Origin: Voacanga thouarsii | Lineage: Eukaryota > Streptophyta > Magnoliopsida > Gentianales > Apocynaceae | Direction of reading: 5' to 3' | Assembly: GCA_026120185.1 (NCBI GenBank) | Contig: JANUWF010001701.1 | Coordinates: forward strand, 1,364,001 to 1,428,000 | Length of the DNA: 64,000 nt | Shown here: positions 36,229 to 48,407 of the stretch, piece by piece | Layout: each line of letters starts with the position of its first letter | Numbering within the stretch: the first letter of the stretch is position 1 | Program-made: the position numbers and the translations under genes | The notes under the pieces: generated by a model | What the model saw: only the letters and a program-made list of their open reading frames with translations | The model's database searches: none | What the model was told of the DNA's origin: nothing

Positions 36229-36290
36229 TTATGTATATGTATATATATAAAATAAGAGAAGCCTTCTATTATGACATATGACACTTTCCT
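36196..36290 (+). mobile_element. Probable Helitron 5' terminus
   Basis: After an A, the sequence starts TC and runs through a CT/TA-rich stretch to AAAATAAGAGAAGCCTTCTA and then TGACAC. The end of the small Helitron at 50387 has the same layout: TC, AT-rich run, then a related AGAAGCCTCCTAAT block and GGCACT. The matching CTRR 3' end was not found, so element length is unknown. The gene fragments at 36656-37260 lie just inside. Confidence 0.45.
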
Positions 36291-36304
36291 ACATTGACAC
36301 GTGA

Positions 36305-36620
36305 TTGTAAATTTAAGATTTTTTTTTTAAAAAAAGAAATATGAAGGTTATATGAATCTGAAAAATCAGATTTACATAATTAAGATTTAGATAATTCAAA
36401 TGAATTTAGATAAATTGGCACTGTGAATTTAAGATTAAAAAAAAAGAAATATGAAGGTTATCTGAATCTAAAAAGTCAGATGTAGATAATTCAAATGAAT
36501 TTAGATAAATTTTTTAATAAAATATATTTGTTTATCTCTCTATTAAATACCTCTTTAGATTTAGACCATTCAGATGAATTTTTTTTTATAAAACTTATCT
36601 TTTTATCTCTTTATTAAATA
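36305..36620. repeat. Imperfect tandem repeat, about 110-bp unit
   Basis: Units containing AAGAAATATGAAGGTTAT and ATTCAAATGAATTTAGATAA occur at about 36336 and 36447. A shorter third unit (TTTAGACCATTCAGATGAAT) is at 36560. Confidence 0.7.
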
Positions 36621-36655
36621 TCCTTTAGCCATAAGAATAAGTAGTAGCAACACCA

Positions 36656-36728
36656 TTCGGGCAAGAATGGAGCTGATCAGATTTATCAAATTTGTAGAGT
36701 GTTAGGTAGTCCAACTGAAAATGAGTCG
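36656..36728 (+). pseudogene. MHK/MAK-like protein kinase fragment
   Basis: About 24 codons read [20 protein letters not shown]. This matches the region after the kinase APE/subdomain X in plant MHK (MAK/RCK-type CMGC kinases), where GxDEIYKIC and V-I-G-S-P-T are characteristic. A stop follows at about 36738. The piece is too short to be functional and lacks all catalytic motifs. It directly abuts the minus-strand GBSS fragment, so two unrelated gene pieces are joined in opposite orientation. Confidence 0.55.
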
Positions 36729-36766
36729 CCTTGAGGAAATGGAATATGCACTGCAAAAATTGGAAC

Positions 36767-37260
36767 CTTTTTAAGAAAGATAGGATGCTCCACAAAAACA
36801 CGATCTACTCCACGTTTGTAGCAGTGGAAGAAGCGAACAGTCCCAATTCTGTCTCCTACTTTTTTCTGTAGTTTAGGAATTACTTTTGCTTAAATGACCA
36901 ACAAGAAAGTAACAGCTTGTGATGAAGATTGCAATTTGCCTCAACAAGCACATTTGTGTCCCAACCATCTTTGTATTGATCATAACTTGGTGAAATTATC
37001 ATTACTCGATGCTCGTTGGCCTAATAAAGAAGAGGTTAGGTTGTGGTTTGTTAATTTGACAAGCTAGCAATATGCCCATCCATCCCCAGTTCACAGGGGA
37101 ATGATAAGGAGGAAACTCGAGAGAATGAATATCACGTACTGCCATAGCAGGTGGCAATCCTCCAAGAACATCACCTAGCCCACTGGTTTTGCTCCATGGA
37201 GCCACTTCAGCTCCCATAAAGATCAAGTTCATCCCTTTTCCACATATGATTGTCCCAGAT
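36767..37260 (-). pseudogene. GBSS: Granule-bound starch synthase (GBSSI/waxy) fragment, three exons with introns
   Basis: The first exon piece ends at 37140 and reads GTIICGKGMNLIFMGAEV, then SKTSGLGDVLGGLPPAMA. It has the K-T-G-G-L ADP-glucose-binding motif, with Gly changed to Ser. Exon 37020-36940 (81 bp) reads [20 protein letters not shown]. Exon 36865-36767 reads [20 protein letters not shown] and HPIFLKK. Introns are kept: the first has GTACGT...TATTAG borders; the second begins GC instead of GT and ends ACAG. GBSSI makes amylose inside starch granules in plastids and has about 600 residues. Only about 100 residues near the start of the mature enzyme are present, and transit peptide and C-terminal half are missing. 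Retained introns show a genomic DNA copy, not a retrocopy. Just inside a Helitron-like 5' end, Helitron capture is the likely origin. Confidence 0.85.
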
Positions 37261-38539
37261 GGCCTTTCTGTGCATTACAACCACCTCGGGCTTCATTTGA
37301 GGCCCTCTTTGAGGGTTGCTTTGTACTGGTATTTAGTCTTGATTCTATAGCTTTGGTGTACAACGTGTTTTTCACTAACTTCAATTCTTCCTTCTTTTTT
37401 TTTTTTTTTTTTTTAGTTGCTTGCTAAAGCCATGGCTTCCCCAATGGGAAATCTCAGCTTTTTAGCACCCCAAAAGAATTTGACTGAAATTCATCCCAAG
37501 GAGAACCTTGCGAATGGAAATGATAAAGGGGTGGGGTACAATCAGAACAGGCCGATGGGGTTGATGGTGGCTCACTTTGCTTTGTTTTTAGTCCCTTCTG
37601 ACTTGGGATCCATGCAAAAGACCTATAGCATTTGAGGCACTGTAGCATCCTTTCTTCCACTCTTGCTATCCCATTCCAGTTTGAGTTCAAGAAGCCAGAA
37701 GCCGTACGAAGCAGGAGGTTAAAGAAAATGTTCCAATTCCAAAATGTATTGTGAAGTAGAGGGTTGAAAATGAATCCATAGCTAGTTCATATCTACAGTA
37801 GTCAAGGAAATATAAAAGGTGGGCAAAGAGAACAACAACCAAGGAGACGATTGTTCCATCTCCAGTTCCTATTCCCAGAAGATACTTCATATCTTTTGAG
37901 ATTTTGTTACTTTTGTATTTACATCTATATAAATTTCAAATTTGTATGAAAGTATGATACTGTATAATTTCTCAACCTTGAATGAAAAGTTACCAAAAAA
38001 AATTATCAAATTAGTTTATATACATGTATATGTATAATTGTTTAATTATGACTATGTCATTTAATTTTTGATTTTTTAATGATTTTCTTCTAAGAAAACA
38101 ACTTATTAAAGATTATTATTATTATTTTTTAAAAGCTATTCTCATGCTTGAATGTTTCAACTTGATAAGCCAGTGGCTTTAGCTTATGATCAGGATTTAG
38201 TTGCCTTTGAGAACAATGCAACTTACAATTATTTAATGCTTTCTTAAATAACCAAACATCTTCCTCCAATTCCTATATTAGTTTGCTGTATCATAGTAGG
38301 ATATGAGAGATGTTTGTGATTTTAGATTTGGATTAGAAGGCAAGGGTATAGTTGCAGATAGTTTTGGATATTTGTTTGTGTGCTATACAATAGATGTTTT
38401 ATAGAGGTAGAATGTTTTCTTCTTTGTTTTTTCATTTTGTATAATTTTGTTAACAAAAAATGAAAATGTTAAACAAGGATCTACATTACATAGTTGACTT
38501 TCTTCCATTTAAGATAAAAAAACTCAATAATAGTTCCTA
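37261..38539. other. Unassigned; possible further captured sequence
   Basis: Frames at 37417-37635 (plus) and 37454-37690 (minus) overlap and have no recognised motif. The sequence around 37420-37890 is less AT-rich than the following 600 bp and could be more captured gene sequence. The last five bases, TCCTA (38535-38539), are the left target duplication of LTR copy B. Confidence 0.35.
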
Positions 38540-41500
38540 TATGAAACCCCAGCTTAAACCAACCATAGAGTAAGGGGGTCGGGGTGCATATCATATTTTT
38601 TCACATGTATAAATATATTTTTATATGATTTTATGTGCTTTGGATATGTGATTTGTAGTCTAGATGGCTTATTTGTATTTATTGAGTAAGAAGGGCAAAA
38701 TGGTAATTTTGCTTGAGGAGGAAATAGGGAGATAGCTTGAGGATAAAATAGGAAAAATATTTGGGAGTGAAAATAAGAACAAGAGTTGTTGTGGTTTAGC
38801 GGTTAGAGTTTTGAAATAAATCCTTGAGGTCTCGAGTTTAAATTCCATCATTGAGTTTTAGCATGATTAAATTTTATTTTTGTTTAGGTAGGCTATATTT
38901 CGGCCTTTGCATGCCTTAGGGAAGAGTAGGAGTGTTGTCCTAGAGGAGACATGATAGGAATGTTTTAATCCTACTCTTGTGCCCTACAAAAATTTCTAAG
39001 GGATTCATACCCTTCTTGATATCTAGCTTTCCTTAATTCTTAATCAATTAGGTTGTTCAATTTATCTAAGCCAATTTTATTTCCAGAAAATTCCAGCAAA
39101 GTTCTGTGGCTTTTACGGTTTGAAAATGTCTAAGTGTGAGGTATCTTATTGACTGAAAATGGGAAGAGTTATGGAAGGTTCCCAAGAGAATTAATCTCCA
39201 TGGTTGAACCTTCAAAACTCCAACCTAGGTGTGTTCATCTTCTTCATGTAGTAAACTGGAAATTTTTCCAGTTTCTTGATCAGTCCAATTGTCAAAATTT
39301 TCAGCCATCTTTCCCTCCCAAATGCTGCCAGAAAAATCACCAATTCACTCAGCTTAAAGGCTGAAAATTCCAGCCAAAACCAAGCTGCACAAAAGCTGTG
39401 CAAACCAGGAAAATTTTCTGGTCAGTTTCATAGCTTGGTGAGCCAAAAACCAAGCTGTTTCTTCCAGCTTTTCAACAAGCAATTCAACCTTGTTGTTCCT
39501 TCATAAAGAAGGCTGGAAACCAACCTTAAAGGACCCTCCAATGGCCCTTCAAACCTTCTGCAAGCTGACTGAAATATGGCAGAAAAATCAGCCCAGAAAT
39601 TCCAGAAAGCTTTGCGGAAAAACTGAACAGAATTTCCAGCTTTGTTCCTTCTTCACCCTTGTCCGAAACTTTCTCCATTTTTCTGTACAAACACACCTTG
39701 ATCAGCCATGAACTAAACTCCAGCATCCTCACCATTGTTCTGCACGAAAAACAGCTCCATGGCTGCTCCTAAAATCTCTCCATCAATCACTCCAATCAAG
39801 CTATCAATTGGAGTCCATAATTGCAGCAAGATATTTCAGCAAGCTACCATGGATTAACCCTTAAACAACCAGAAAATTACTTCACCATGTTACACCATAT
39901 TTCTGCAACTCTTAAGCTCCTTCAAACATCATTCATCCCAGCAGAAACCCCAACCAATCAGCCGGCCATTGAAGCTTCCAAAAGCTCTCCATTAACCAAG
40001 ATCTCCGTACTATATTTGTTTCCAAAATTGATTCCCTAAATTATTCTTTTTGAATTTCAAACAACCAGCTTTCCTTTTCCTTCCAAATATAAAAATCTAA
40101 TTACCAAAACCTTCCAAACAATTTGGCCACCCTTTCCCCACAGAATTTCGGCTAGCTCTTTCTCTATTCTCTTCATTCTCTTCAACCCTCCAAGAATACC
40201 TACTAACATTCTCACGCCTAAGGCCACTCAAAACCACTTCAATCTTCTCCAAAAACTCCAGATTATACCTACTCATTCTTGTGAATCCATTCCTGCAATT
40301 TTTAACATCAAACACAAAAATCAAAGCCTCACTTTTGGATAAAAAACCAGAATTTTCTTGAAGTCTCAAGAACACCTTCAAGGTAAGCATGGACAATCAT
40401 TTCCATCTTCGACTTTGATGAGTATATGCTAATGAACTCCCTTTTTGTCTTTCTCTCTCTCTATCTCTCTCGGCCTAATGGTTGCTCCAATCATGGCCAT
40501 GTTTCCTTCTTCCTCCTTGGACGAATCAAGCTGTCCACGCGAGAGGATTCTTTCGAAACTACTTCAAAGTAGTCATCATCCAAGTAAGCCTCTCCAATCT
40601 CCTCTTCAAAATTCTAGATTCATGTCTCTTGGATGTAGTGGGATGAGGATGGGATATATTTGGAGATTGATTATGTGTTTTGTGATGGAGTTGGGATTGA
40701 AGCATGAGAATGAATGTGTTTGTATGATGAAGATGGGATTGATGCAGGAGTTGATTTGTCTTGGTTGAATGTATGGCGTTTTAGGGTTTGTTGCATGTCT
40801 TCATGTCGTGAGTAGTATGAATGATCAAGCATGCTAGAGATTATGGCACATTTGGTGAATTGGGTTTATGTTCAAGTATTCTTATTCAGGCCATGATTAT
40901 GATTATGTTAGTAGAGTTGGATCATGTGTTGGTAGATTTGGATCTATGCTTTTATTCAAGATTTGGAGGTTTTGTTGATTGGTGTAGAGTTTATGTTCAT
41001 GATTATGGTTAGCAATAGGAATTATGATTATGACATTGTTGTCCCTAAGCTAATTTTATTTCATCAATAAAATGATTAATACTATAATTTCTTCTAGTAA
41101 TTTTGAAAACCCTAGGAAAATGTGGATTTGGACTCTTATATAAAATAATGATATTTCAGTCAAATAAATGATAGCTTTTATTAAAGAAAAAAAATATATA
41201 GATATTATATAAAATAATAATATCAAATAAAGCCTTTTATATAAATAATTATAAAAGGTAAAATATTCATTTTGTAAGTTTTATATTCATAAATACTAAT
41301 AGAATTTATTAATTATCTTTTAATCAAGACATAATAAAATTTACTTGCTACTAATTTTATTTACCAATTATTTTCTAACCATTAGTTATTAAAAGTAATT
41401 ATTTTAAATAATATCATCTCAGACCTAGACCCTAATTTATTTATAGCAAGATTTAAACCTTTAACTTATTAGTATGTAATTCACAAATCGTAGTTATTTT

Positions 41501-42755
41501 AATATCAAGCTAGATTTATTTTATAAACCCTTTATTTATTATCTAGCCTTAAAGCTTGGGACACTAGGGTCATGATTATGGTAAGTTGCACTAGGATTAT
41601 TTGTGAAAGTGAATTTTGGCTTGAGTTTAATTATGGCTTATGTTTACCCTAGGCGGGATTAGGTCAGCTGTTGTAGATCTTTATTTTATCTCGAACAAAG
41701 GATCAGGTAAGCTCCTGCATAAAACTTGTTTATTGTAAAAGGTTACCATGGCAAGCTAAACACGAAGTATGAATACTGATTTGGTAAAGGCAATTAGGGA
41801 CTGTTTCCTTTCTTGTTTCAGTCAAACCAATTCTTTAAAAATCAATAAGTAATTTTTTTCAAACACTAAACTGTTTCTAAAACTGACTTTGACAAAGACT
41901 TTGGAGACCCTTGATTGCCATTTTCAAGTAAAGTTATGTTTTATCAGTTTTCTCCCAAGTGGGATAAACTACGTTGAGTGCTCAATAAGGGTACGCTAGT
42001 AGTACTAGTTTTGAAGAGTAAGAGTGAATCTTCTAGCAGGAGGCCACCTCCAGAAGATGAACTCAACTTAGAGAAACATCAGTACTACTTAGTCATGCTG
42101 GTTCGAGCTAGCAGGTTTCAGTCATGTGGACTGTGTGTTGCCAGAGTAGACAACCGATTTTGTTTGGGTGTAGAGAAGGAAGAGAATCTTACCCGGTAGG
42201 CCGATCACCTACCTTTTTGTCAGTCTGCACAAAGTGTGGCATTTTGACCGTTGTATGGTTATGGGGCCCAACGTGTGGTAACCCATGGCTGCCATTTCGA
42301 ATGGTTGATTTTATTGTACCTGAATGGTTGGAAAAGCCAAAACGCCACTCTTGATTTTGAACTTTATTTATTGCTTGCCAGTATTTTTCTTATGAAGTTC
42401 TTACACCTTGAATTCATGAACTGTTTTCACTGAACACTCAAAGCACACATGGACTTACTGAGATTTTTATCTCATCACCCTTTTTACCATGATTTCAGGT
42501 CGATCCTGCTGTGGGGATGAGTAGCTAGTTGTTGCTTGCCTAGAAGATATTCTGTTATCTATTTTATGTAATGCTTTGGGAGTCGAGAATGCACAATTTT
42601 TATTTTGGATTTGTTTTGAATTGTTGGATTGCAATAAGTTTAAATTTTAAAGTATTGTTTTATTTTTGTTTGTGTGACCTAGTTATAAAGACCCCTTGTC
42701 CTTTGGATGGGGTGACATTCTTGGCCCTATTGGGCCTAGGTAGTGTGGTGTTACA
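38540..42755 (+). mobile_element. Giant solo LTR, copy B (4216 bp)
   Basis: Colinear with copy A from TATGAAACCCC (first G mutated to A) to GGTGTTACA, and flanked by a perfect TCCTA duplication (38535-38539 and 42756-42760). It keeps the tRNA-like module, the splice-donor-like site (intron start about 40383) and a short interrupted CT tract at 40452-40471, but lacks the long TAA array. No internal retrotransposon genes are present. Open frames inside (for example 40445-40768) are incidental. Confidence 0.85.
38783..38850 (+). other. tRNA/SINE-like box module in LTR copy B
   Basis: A-box-like TGGTTTAGCGGTTAGAG (38792-38808) and B-box-like CGAGTTTAAATTCC (38833-38846), preceded by GAGGTCT as in many plant SINE heads. 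It is colinear with copy A. Confidence 0.55.
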
Positions 42756-43075
42756 TCCTAACTAACTATGAAATTAATATCACCTAAACAGTCCCTCAAC
42801 AGTTTTAATAGTGTTTATAGACTATGAAGATTAGTTTTAATATGAAGGTCAGAGGTCTTGACCTGTGATACAACTCCTCTCTTAGGATATGAATTGAGTG
42901 ATAAGTTGGAAGCCAAGAAATCGAAAGGAAAATAGATGGAAGATTGTGCCATTTTAGACGCAGTAATATAATGTTTTTTATTAAATTCAGACCCTAATTG
43001 GATACTTCACATCCCAACTTTTTGCATCCAGTAATTGTGATTTCAGAAAAAAAAAATGCATAGGAAAGTCATATT
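42756..43075. other. Unassigned spacer between two solo LTRs
   Basis: AT-rich, no coding frame. It begins with the right TCCTA duplication of LTR copy B and ends with the left ATATT duplication of the copia solo LTR. Confidence 0.6.
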
Positions 43076-44884
43076 TGTTGGGATGTATGCCCTCTTAAAC
43101 TAGGTTTTTAATGTAAAAAATAGAATGTTTTAATCAAAGAATTTATTTTCAAAAATTGTTTGTGAATTTTCAATTTTATTTATGCACAATTACGTTTGGA
43201 AAAGACCTATTGTGTTTAGGTAAGTGGTCCATGTGAATGGAGGTCTTTCACAGTAAAGTATGGATCACGGGTTACTTAACACATAAACTTTTGTTCTTGA
43301 TCGATTGATGAGAATGAGAATCTCATCATATCTAGGCTATTATGTTGTGAATTCTAAATGGGGAATGGCTTATCTTTAGCCAGTGAGTAGTCCGCTCACT
43401 TCATGACATAAGCGTATTTCGAATACGTAGAACAGGACTTGTAGTAGTGGTTTCTAAAAGTACTATATGGTAGAAACCTAGACTACTACCACTACAACGT
43501 GGACTAGTACTCTATGGCTTGAGTATGAGTTGGCAGTCTGACGAAGCTGGAAGCATTTGCTTTGATATGCTATAGTTGAGATTCTATCGTAGGGCCAATA
43601 TATTTGCATGTTGGGTATGTGTGACTAGTTAGTTAAGACAAACTTGTACAAGATAGTTTCTATACTATATCGCCCCTTGTGGTTGTCTGAATGATCTAAA
43701 TATCCAGGGCCCTGGGAAACATAACTTGGATGTTTGCTTTAGGGTAGCTTCCTTGGAAAGCAGAAACAATACAGAAAGTCATGGATCATTGGATTAAAGG
43801 CCTAAGGATGGTAGATGTCATTTAGAGAGGTGTTAGTACACTTCTTCCTCTCTGAATGTACAGCGCTGTATAGAGGGGTATTTTAGTCATTATACCTGTA
43901 GGTCGGAGACTTTGCTAACGCAGTACTATCATTGGGGTCAATATTTTCTTATGGTGATATCAAAAAATATTTAAAATGCAAAATACAACTATTTATATGG
44001 CAAGGGTATTTTGGTCATTTTAGTAGCCAATGCGGTGTATCTTTTGGTCCCCAGTATAGATTGTGAGTCCTAATTAAATACGGGCTAAGGAATTAATATT
44101 AAATTAAATGAAATTTATTTTATTTAAGTAGCCTAATTTAATTATTGGGCTAGAATAAATAAAGGTCCATGGAGAGAGAGAATTAATTAAATTAGTTTAG
44201 TGGGTTAACTAATTATTCAGGGCTTTGGCCCAATTTGAATAATTAAAGATTAACCTGAGATTAAACTAACATAAGTTTATTAATTGGACTAGTTTATTTA
44301 GGTTGGAAAATTAATTATTAGTAGGGCCATTAGGTTGGTTCTAATTAGAATAATTAATTAAGCCCAAAAGGTTAAACTAAGAGTCCAATGACCCAGTCCA
44401 GTTTAACCAAGGGTTTTATTTAGGTTAAACAGAAGGATTGGAAATAATATCATTGTTATAGAACACACACTTGAAGAGACGGCATCTTCTCTGTGAAAGG
44501 CCATGTGTCTCTCTCTCCCGAAAAATTCCCTACCCTGTTAGTTGTTCACTAAACGGTAGTTAGGCAGGCCATATACTGAAAGACCGAGAGTTCGGCATTT
44601 ACATACATGCAAAGGCGGAGTAGGAGGCTTGCAGGAATCGCACGAGAGGCTTTTGCCAGCATACCTACCCCGGATGCGCACGTTCCGGTCCAGCCACCTT
44701 TGAGAACCAGAAGGAGAGGTAAAAATTTTAAAATCTCGGGATTTGGACAGGGCATAACTGGCGCCAGCTAGGGCAGCTGGAGCCAGCGCTGGCCCTGTCC
44801 TGGAATCCCCTGTTGTGTTTTTTCAATTTTTTTTTTGTTCGCTTCCACTGCGTGCCCTGTGTTTTTCCGCTTCCTATGCCTTCA
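43076..44884 (+). mobile_element. Copia solo LTR, 1809 bp
   Basis: It starts TGTTGGGATGTATGCCCTCT, ends CTTCCTATGCCTTCA, and is flanked by a perfect ATATT duplication (43071-43075 and 44885-44889). The first 290 bp are homologous to the truncated LTR of copia-1 at 3102-3393, which ties it to Ty1/copia. No primer-binding site or coding sequence is adjacent, so it is a solo LTR left by recombination. A strong inverted repeat lies near its 3' end (44745-44800). Confidence 0.88.
44745..44800. repeat. Nested GC-rich inverted repeat / palindrome module (copy 2)
   Basis: Arms GGACAGGGC (44745-44753) and GCCCTGTCC (44792-44800) enclose the palindromes CTGGCGCCAG (44758-44767) and GCCAGCGCTGGC (44782-44793). 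The inner pair has the layout of the modules at 21594 and 61762, with an 11-bp spacer. It could form a hairpin in RNA near the LTR end. Confidence 0.7.
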
Positions 44885-46022
44885 ATATTGTATTTTATAA
44901 GGAGCACTATTCCAATTAGTTTCTTATTTCTTTTCTTTTCTATATTATATGGGCTCAAAGCGAGGGTATAAAATATTAGCTATAATGTTTTTGCATATTG
45001 CTTTCATTGAAAAATACTTAATGGCACTAAAAGTTTCTCTTTTCTCAAATTTCATATGCTCTTTTCCATAGAAATTTAATTAAAAATAAAAAGATCATTT
45101 GGCTTAAAAAAAAACTCAGAGGAAGCAAAACTACGTGAAAAAATAATGGGAACTTAGCACATTAAGGATGAGCCTAGACATTCTAGACCATGATTAGCAA
45201 CCACGACAAAAGAGGAGCAACAAACAAAGACTGCTTAGCCTTTTCTTGGCTTTTGTATTTGGGTGTTTATCAAATTTGTACAACCCACATCACCACTGAT
45301 AGCCATTATTAAAAAAAAAAAAAACTTGCTTCATAGGTGGATGACAAAAAGAATGCAGTAGATCCATAAATAACTTGTAGAATTAAAACTATATGCAAAT
45401 TTAATGTTACGATAATGAGAAGAGGCATGTGTATCCATTTGTGCATATCTCCTGGTGGAATATGAAAACAAAAAGACTGAATTACACGTAGAACAAAAAA
45501 GACTACAGTTAAACAAAGACACTAATAAAATTAAGAAAATGAAAGCACTAAATCAATTTTGGAAGATGATCAATTTTGGCTTCTTTTCACCCAATCGATA
45601 TTCATTAATGGAAGAGTTGAAGAGATAGATGGGAAAATGAATGCTGGTTGGGATAATTAAATGCTTCAACTTTTATAAAATAGATGAAAATTAATTATTT
45701 ACTTTATTTGCATGGAAAAAAAGTAAGTCTCCTAAAAATACAAAATAACAATTTTGAAATTATATAAACATAAGTAGGAAGGGTGAAAAAAAAAAAAAAC
45801 CAATTTTACAAGGCAACTAGAAATTCTACACAACGCAGAATTACATATGGAACATGACATAGAAAACAACTATCTCATAACGGTATAATCTGCTCATACA
45901 GTTTTTGCTTACAGTGAAATTTTTTAATGCTTAACCAATAGTTATGAATATAGGTCCAAAAAAAAAAAAAAAATCACATTTATCATTCTCAAAAAATTTA
46001 TTCATTCTTACAACACTATAAT
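44885..46022. other. No gene recognised
   Basis: AT-rich with several A-runs (45310, 45790, 45959). No coding frame with family motifs on either strand. It ends in ATAAT (46018-46022), the left target duplication of LTR copy C. Confidence 0.55.
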
Positions 46023-48319
46023 TGTAACACCCCACAACCTAGGCCCAACAGAGCCGGGGATATCGCCCCGTTCAAAGGACAAGGGGTGTTTATAACTAGG
46101 TCACACAACAAAAATATAACAATACATTGAAATTAAAACTTATTACTACCCAAAAATTCAAGGAGGAATCCAAAATAAATTGTTTACTCTCATCTCTCAA
46201 AGAATTACATAAAAGAAATAACATAATATCTTCCAAAGCAGGCAACAGCTAGCTACTCATTCCTACAATAGGATTGACCTGAAATCATGGCAAAAGGGTG
46301 ATGAGATAAAAATCTCAGTAAGTCCGTGTGTTCTTTGAGTGTTAAGGTAAAACAGTTCGTGTGTGCAAGTTGTAAAAATTTCATAAGAGAGTGCTGGCAA
46401 GCAAGAAATAAGAATCAAACTAAAGAGTGGCTTTTTCCTCCTTTCAAACCACACAAGTGCACAATAAAACCAACCACTCAAATGGGCGGCTAAGGGTTAC
46501 CACACGTTGGGCCCCAAGATCGTATAACAGTCAGAATGCCATACTTTGTGCAGACTGACAAAAGGTAGGTGATCGGCCTATCGGGTAAGATACTCCTCCT
46601 TCTCTACACCTAAACAAAACCGGTTGTCCACTCCGGCAACACACAGTCCACAGGACTGAAACTTGCTAGCTCGGACCGGCATGACTAAGTAGTACTATCG
46701 CTTCTCCAAGTTAAGTTCATCTTATGGAGGTGACCACCTATCAGAAGACTCGCTCTTGCTCTCCAAGTTGAGTACTCAATGTTGATTGTTCCACTTGGGA
46801 GAAAACTGATAAAACATTACTTTACTTGGAAATGGCAATTAAGGGTTTCTAAAGTTCGGGTCAAAGTTGGTTTTAGAAAGACTTTAGTATTTGAGAAAAA
46901 CTGCTTATTGATTTTCAAATAGTTTGTTTGACTGAAATAAGGAAGGAAACAGTCCTTAATTGCCTTTACAAGAAAAAAAAAAGTGTGTCTACACACTTCG
47001 CATTTGGCTTGCCACAGTAGCCTTTTACAACAAACAAGTTTTATGCAGGAGTTTACCTAATCCTTTGCTTGAGATAAATCAAAGATCCCCAAAAGTTGAC
47101 CTAACCCTGCCTGGGGTAAACTGTAAACATAAGCCATAATTAAGCTCAAGCCAAAATTTGCTTTCATAAATAGTCATAGCTCAGCTTACTAAAATCATAA
47201 CCCTAGTGTCCCAAACTTTAAGGCTAGATGCCAAAAAGAATTTTATAGAATAAATCTAGCTTGATAATAAAATAACTAAGGTTTGTGAAATGGTTACTAA
47301 TAAGTCGTAGGTTTAAATCTTATTATAAATAAACTAGGGTTTATTTGATGAAGGGTCCTAGGTCCTAGATGATAAAATTTAAAAATAATAATCTATTAAT
47401 AATTGATGGTTAGAAAATAATTGGTAAATAAAATTATTAGTAAGTAAATTTTAATATGTTCTTGATTAATAAATAAATTTTATTAGTATTTATGAATATA
47501 TGACTTACAAGATTAATATTTTACCTATCATGATTATTTATATAAAAGGCTTTATTTAATATTATTATATATAATATTTATATATTTTATTTGTAATAAA
47601 GGACATCAGGCATTTAGCTAAATATCATTATTTCATATATCAATCCAATTCCAAATCTTCCTAGGGTTTCGAAATCTTTAGAAGAAAATATATAGTATTA
47701 ATTTTTATTAATGAAGTAAAATTGGCTAACTTAAATAGCTTAGGAACAACAAGGTTATGATCATAATTCCTATTGCTAACCATAATCATGAACATACACT
47801 TTACACCAATCAACAAATCATCCAAATCATGAATAAAAGCATAGATCCATATCTACCAATACATGATCCACACTCCACTAAATATAATCATATTCATGGC
47901 TTCAACAGGGATACAAGAACATAAAACCCTATTCACCAAAGGTGACATAATATCTATCATGTTTAATCATCCATACTAACTCACGACATGAAGATCATGC
48001 AACAAACCCTAAAACATCATAAAACTTAACCAAGACAAATCATTCTCATGCATCAATCTCAACTCCATCACATAAACACATTTATCCTCATACTTCAATC
48101 CCAACTCCATCATATAAACACATGCTCAATCTCCAACCATAATCCATCCTTTTCCAACAACATCCAAAAGACATGAATCTAGAATTTAAAGAGAATATTG
48201 AAGAGGTTTACTTGAATGATGACTACCTTGAAGAAGTCCCAAGAGGATCCTCACTCTTGGAAGGCTTGATCCCTCTAAGGAGGAAGAAAGAAAATAGCCA
48301 TGGTTGGAGTAACCATTTC

Positions 48320-48320
<1 letters not shown>

Positions 48321-48404
<84 letters not shown>
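48321..48404. repeat. (GA)n microsatellite in LTR copy C
   Basis: About 42 GA units at the site of the CT tract in copies A (13 units) and B (interrupted). Confidence 0.95.
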
Positions 48405-48407
<3 letters not shown>

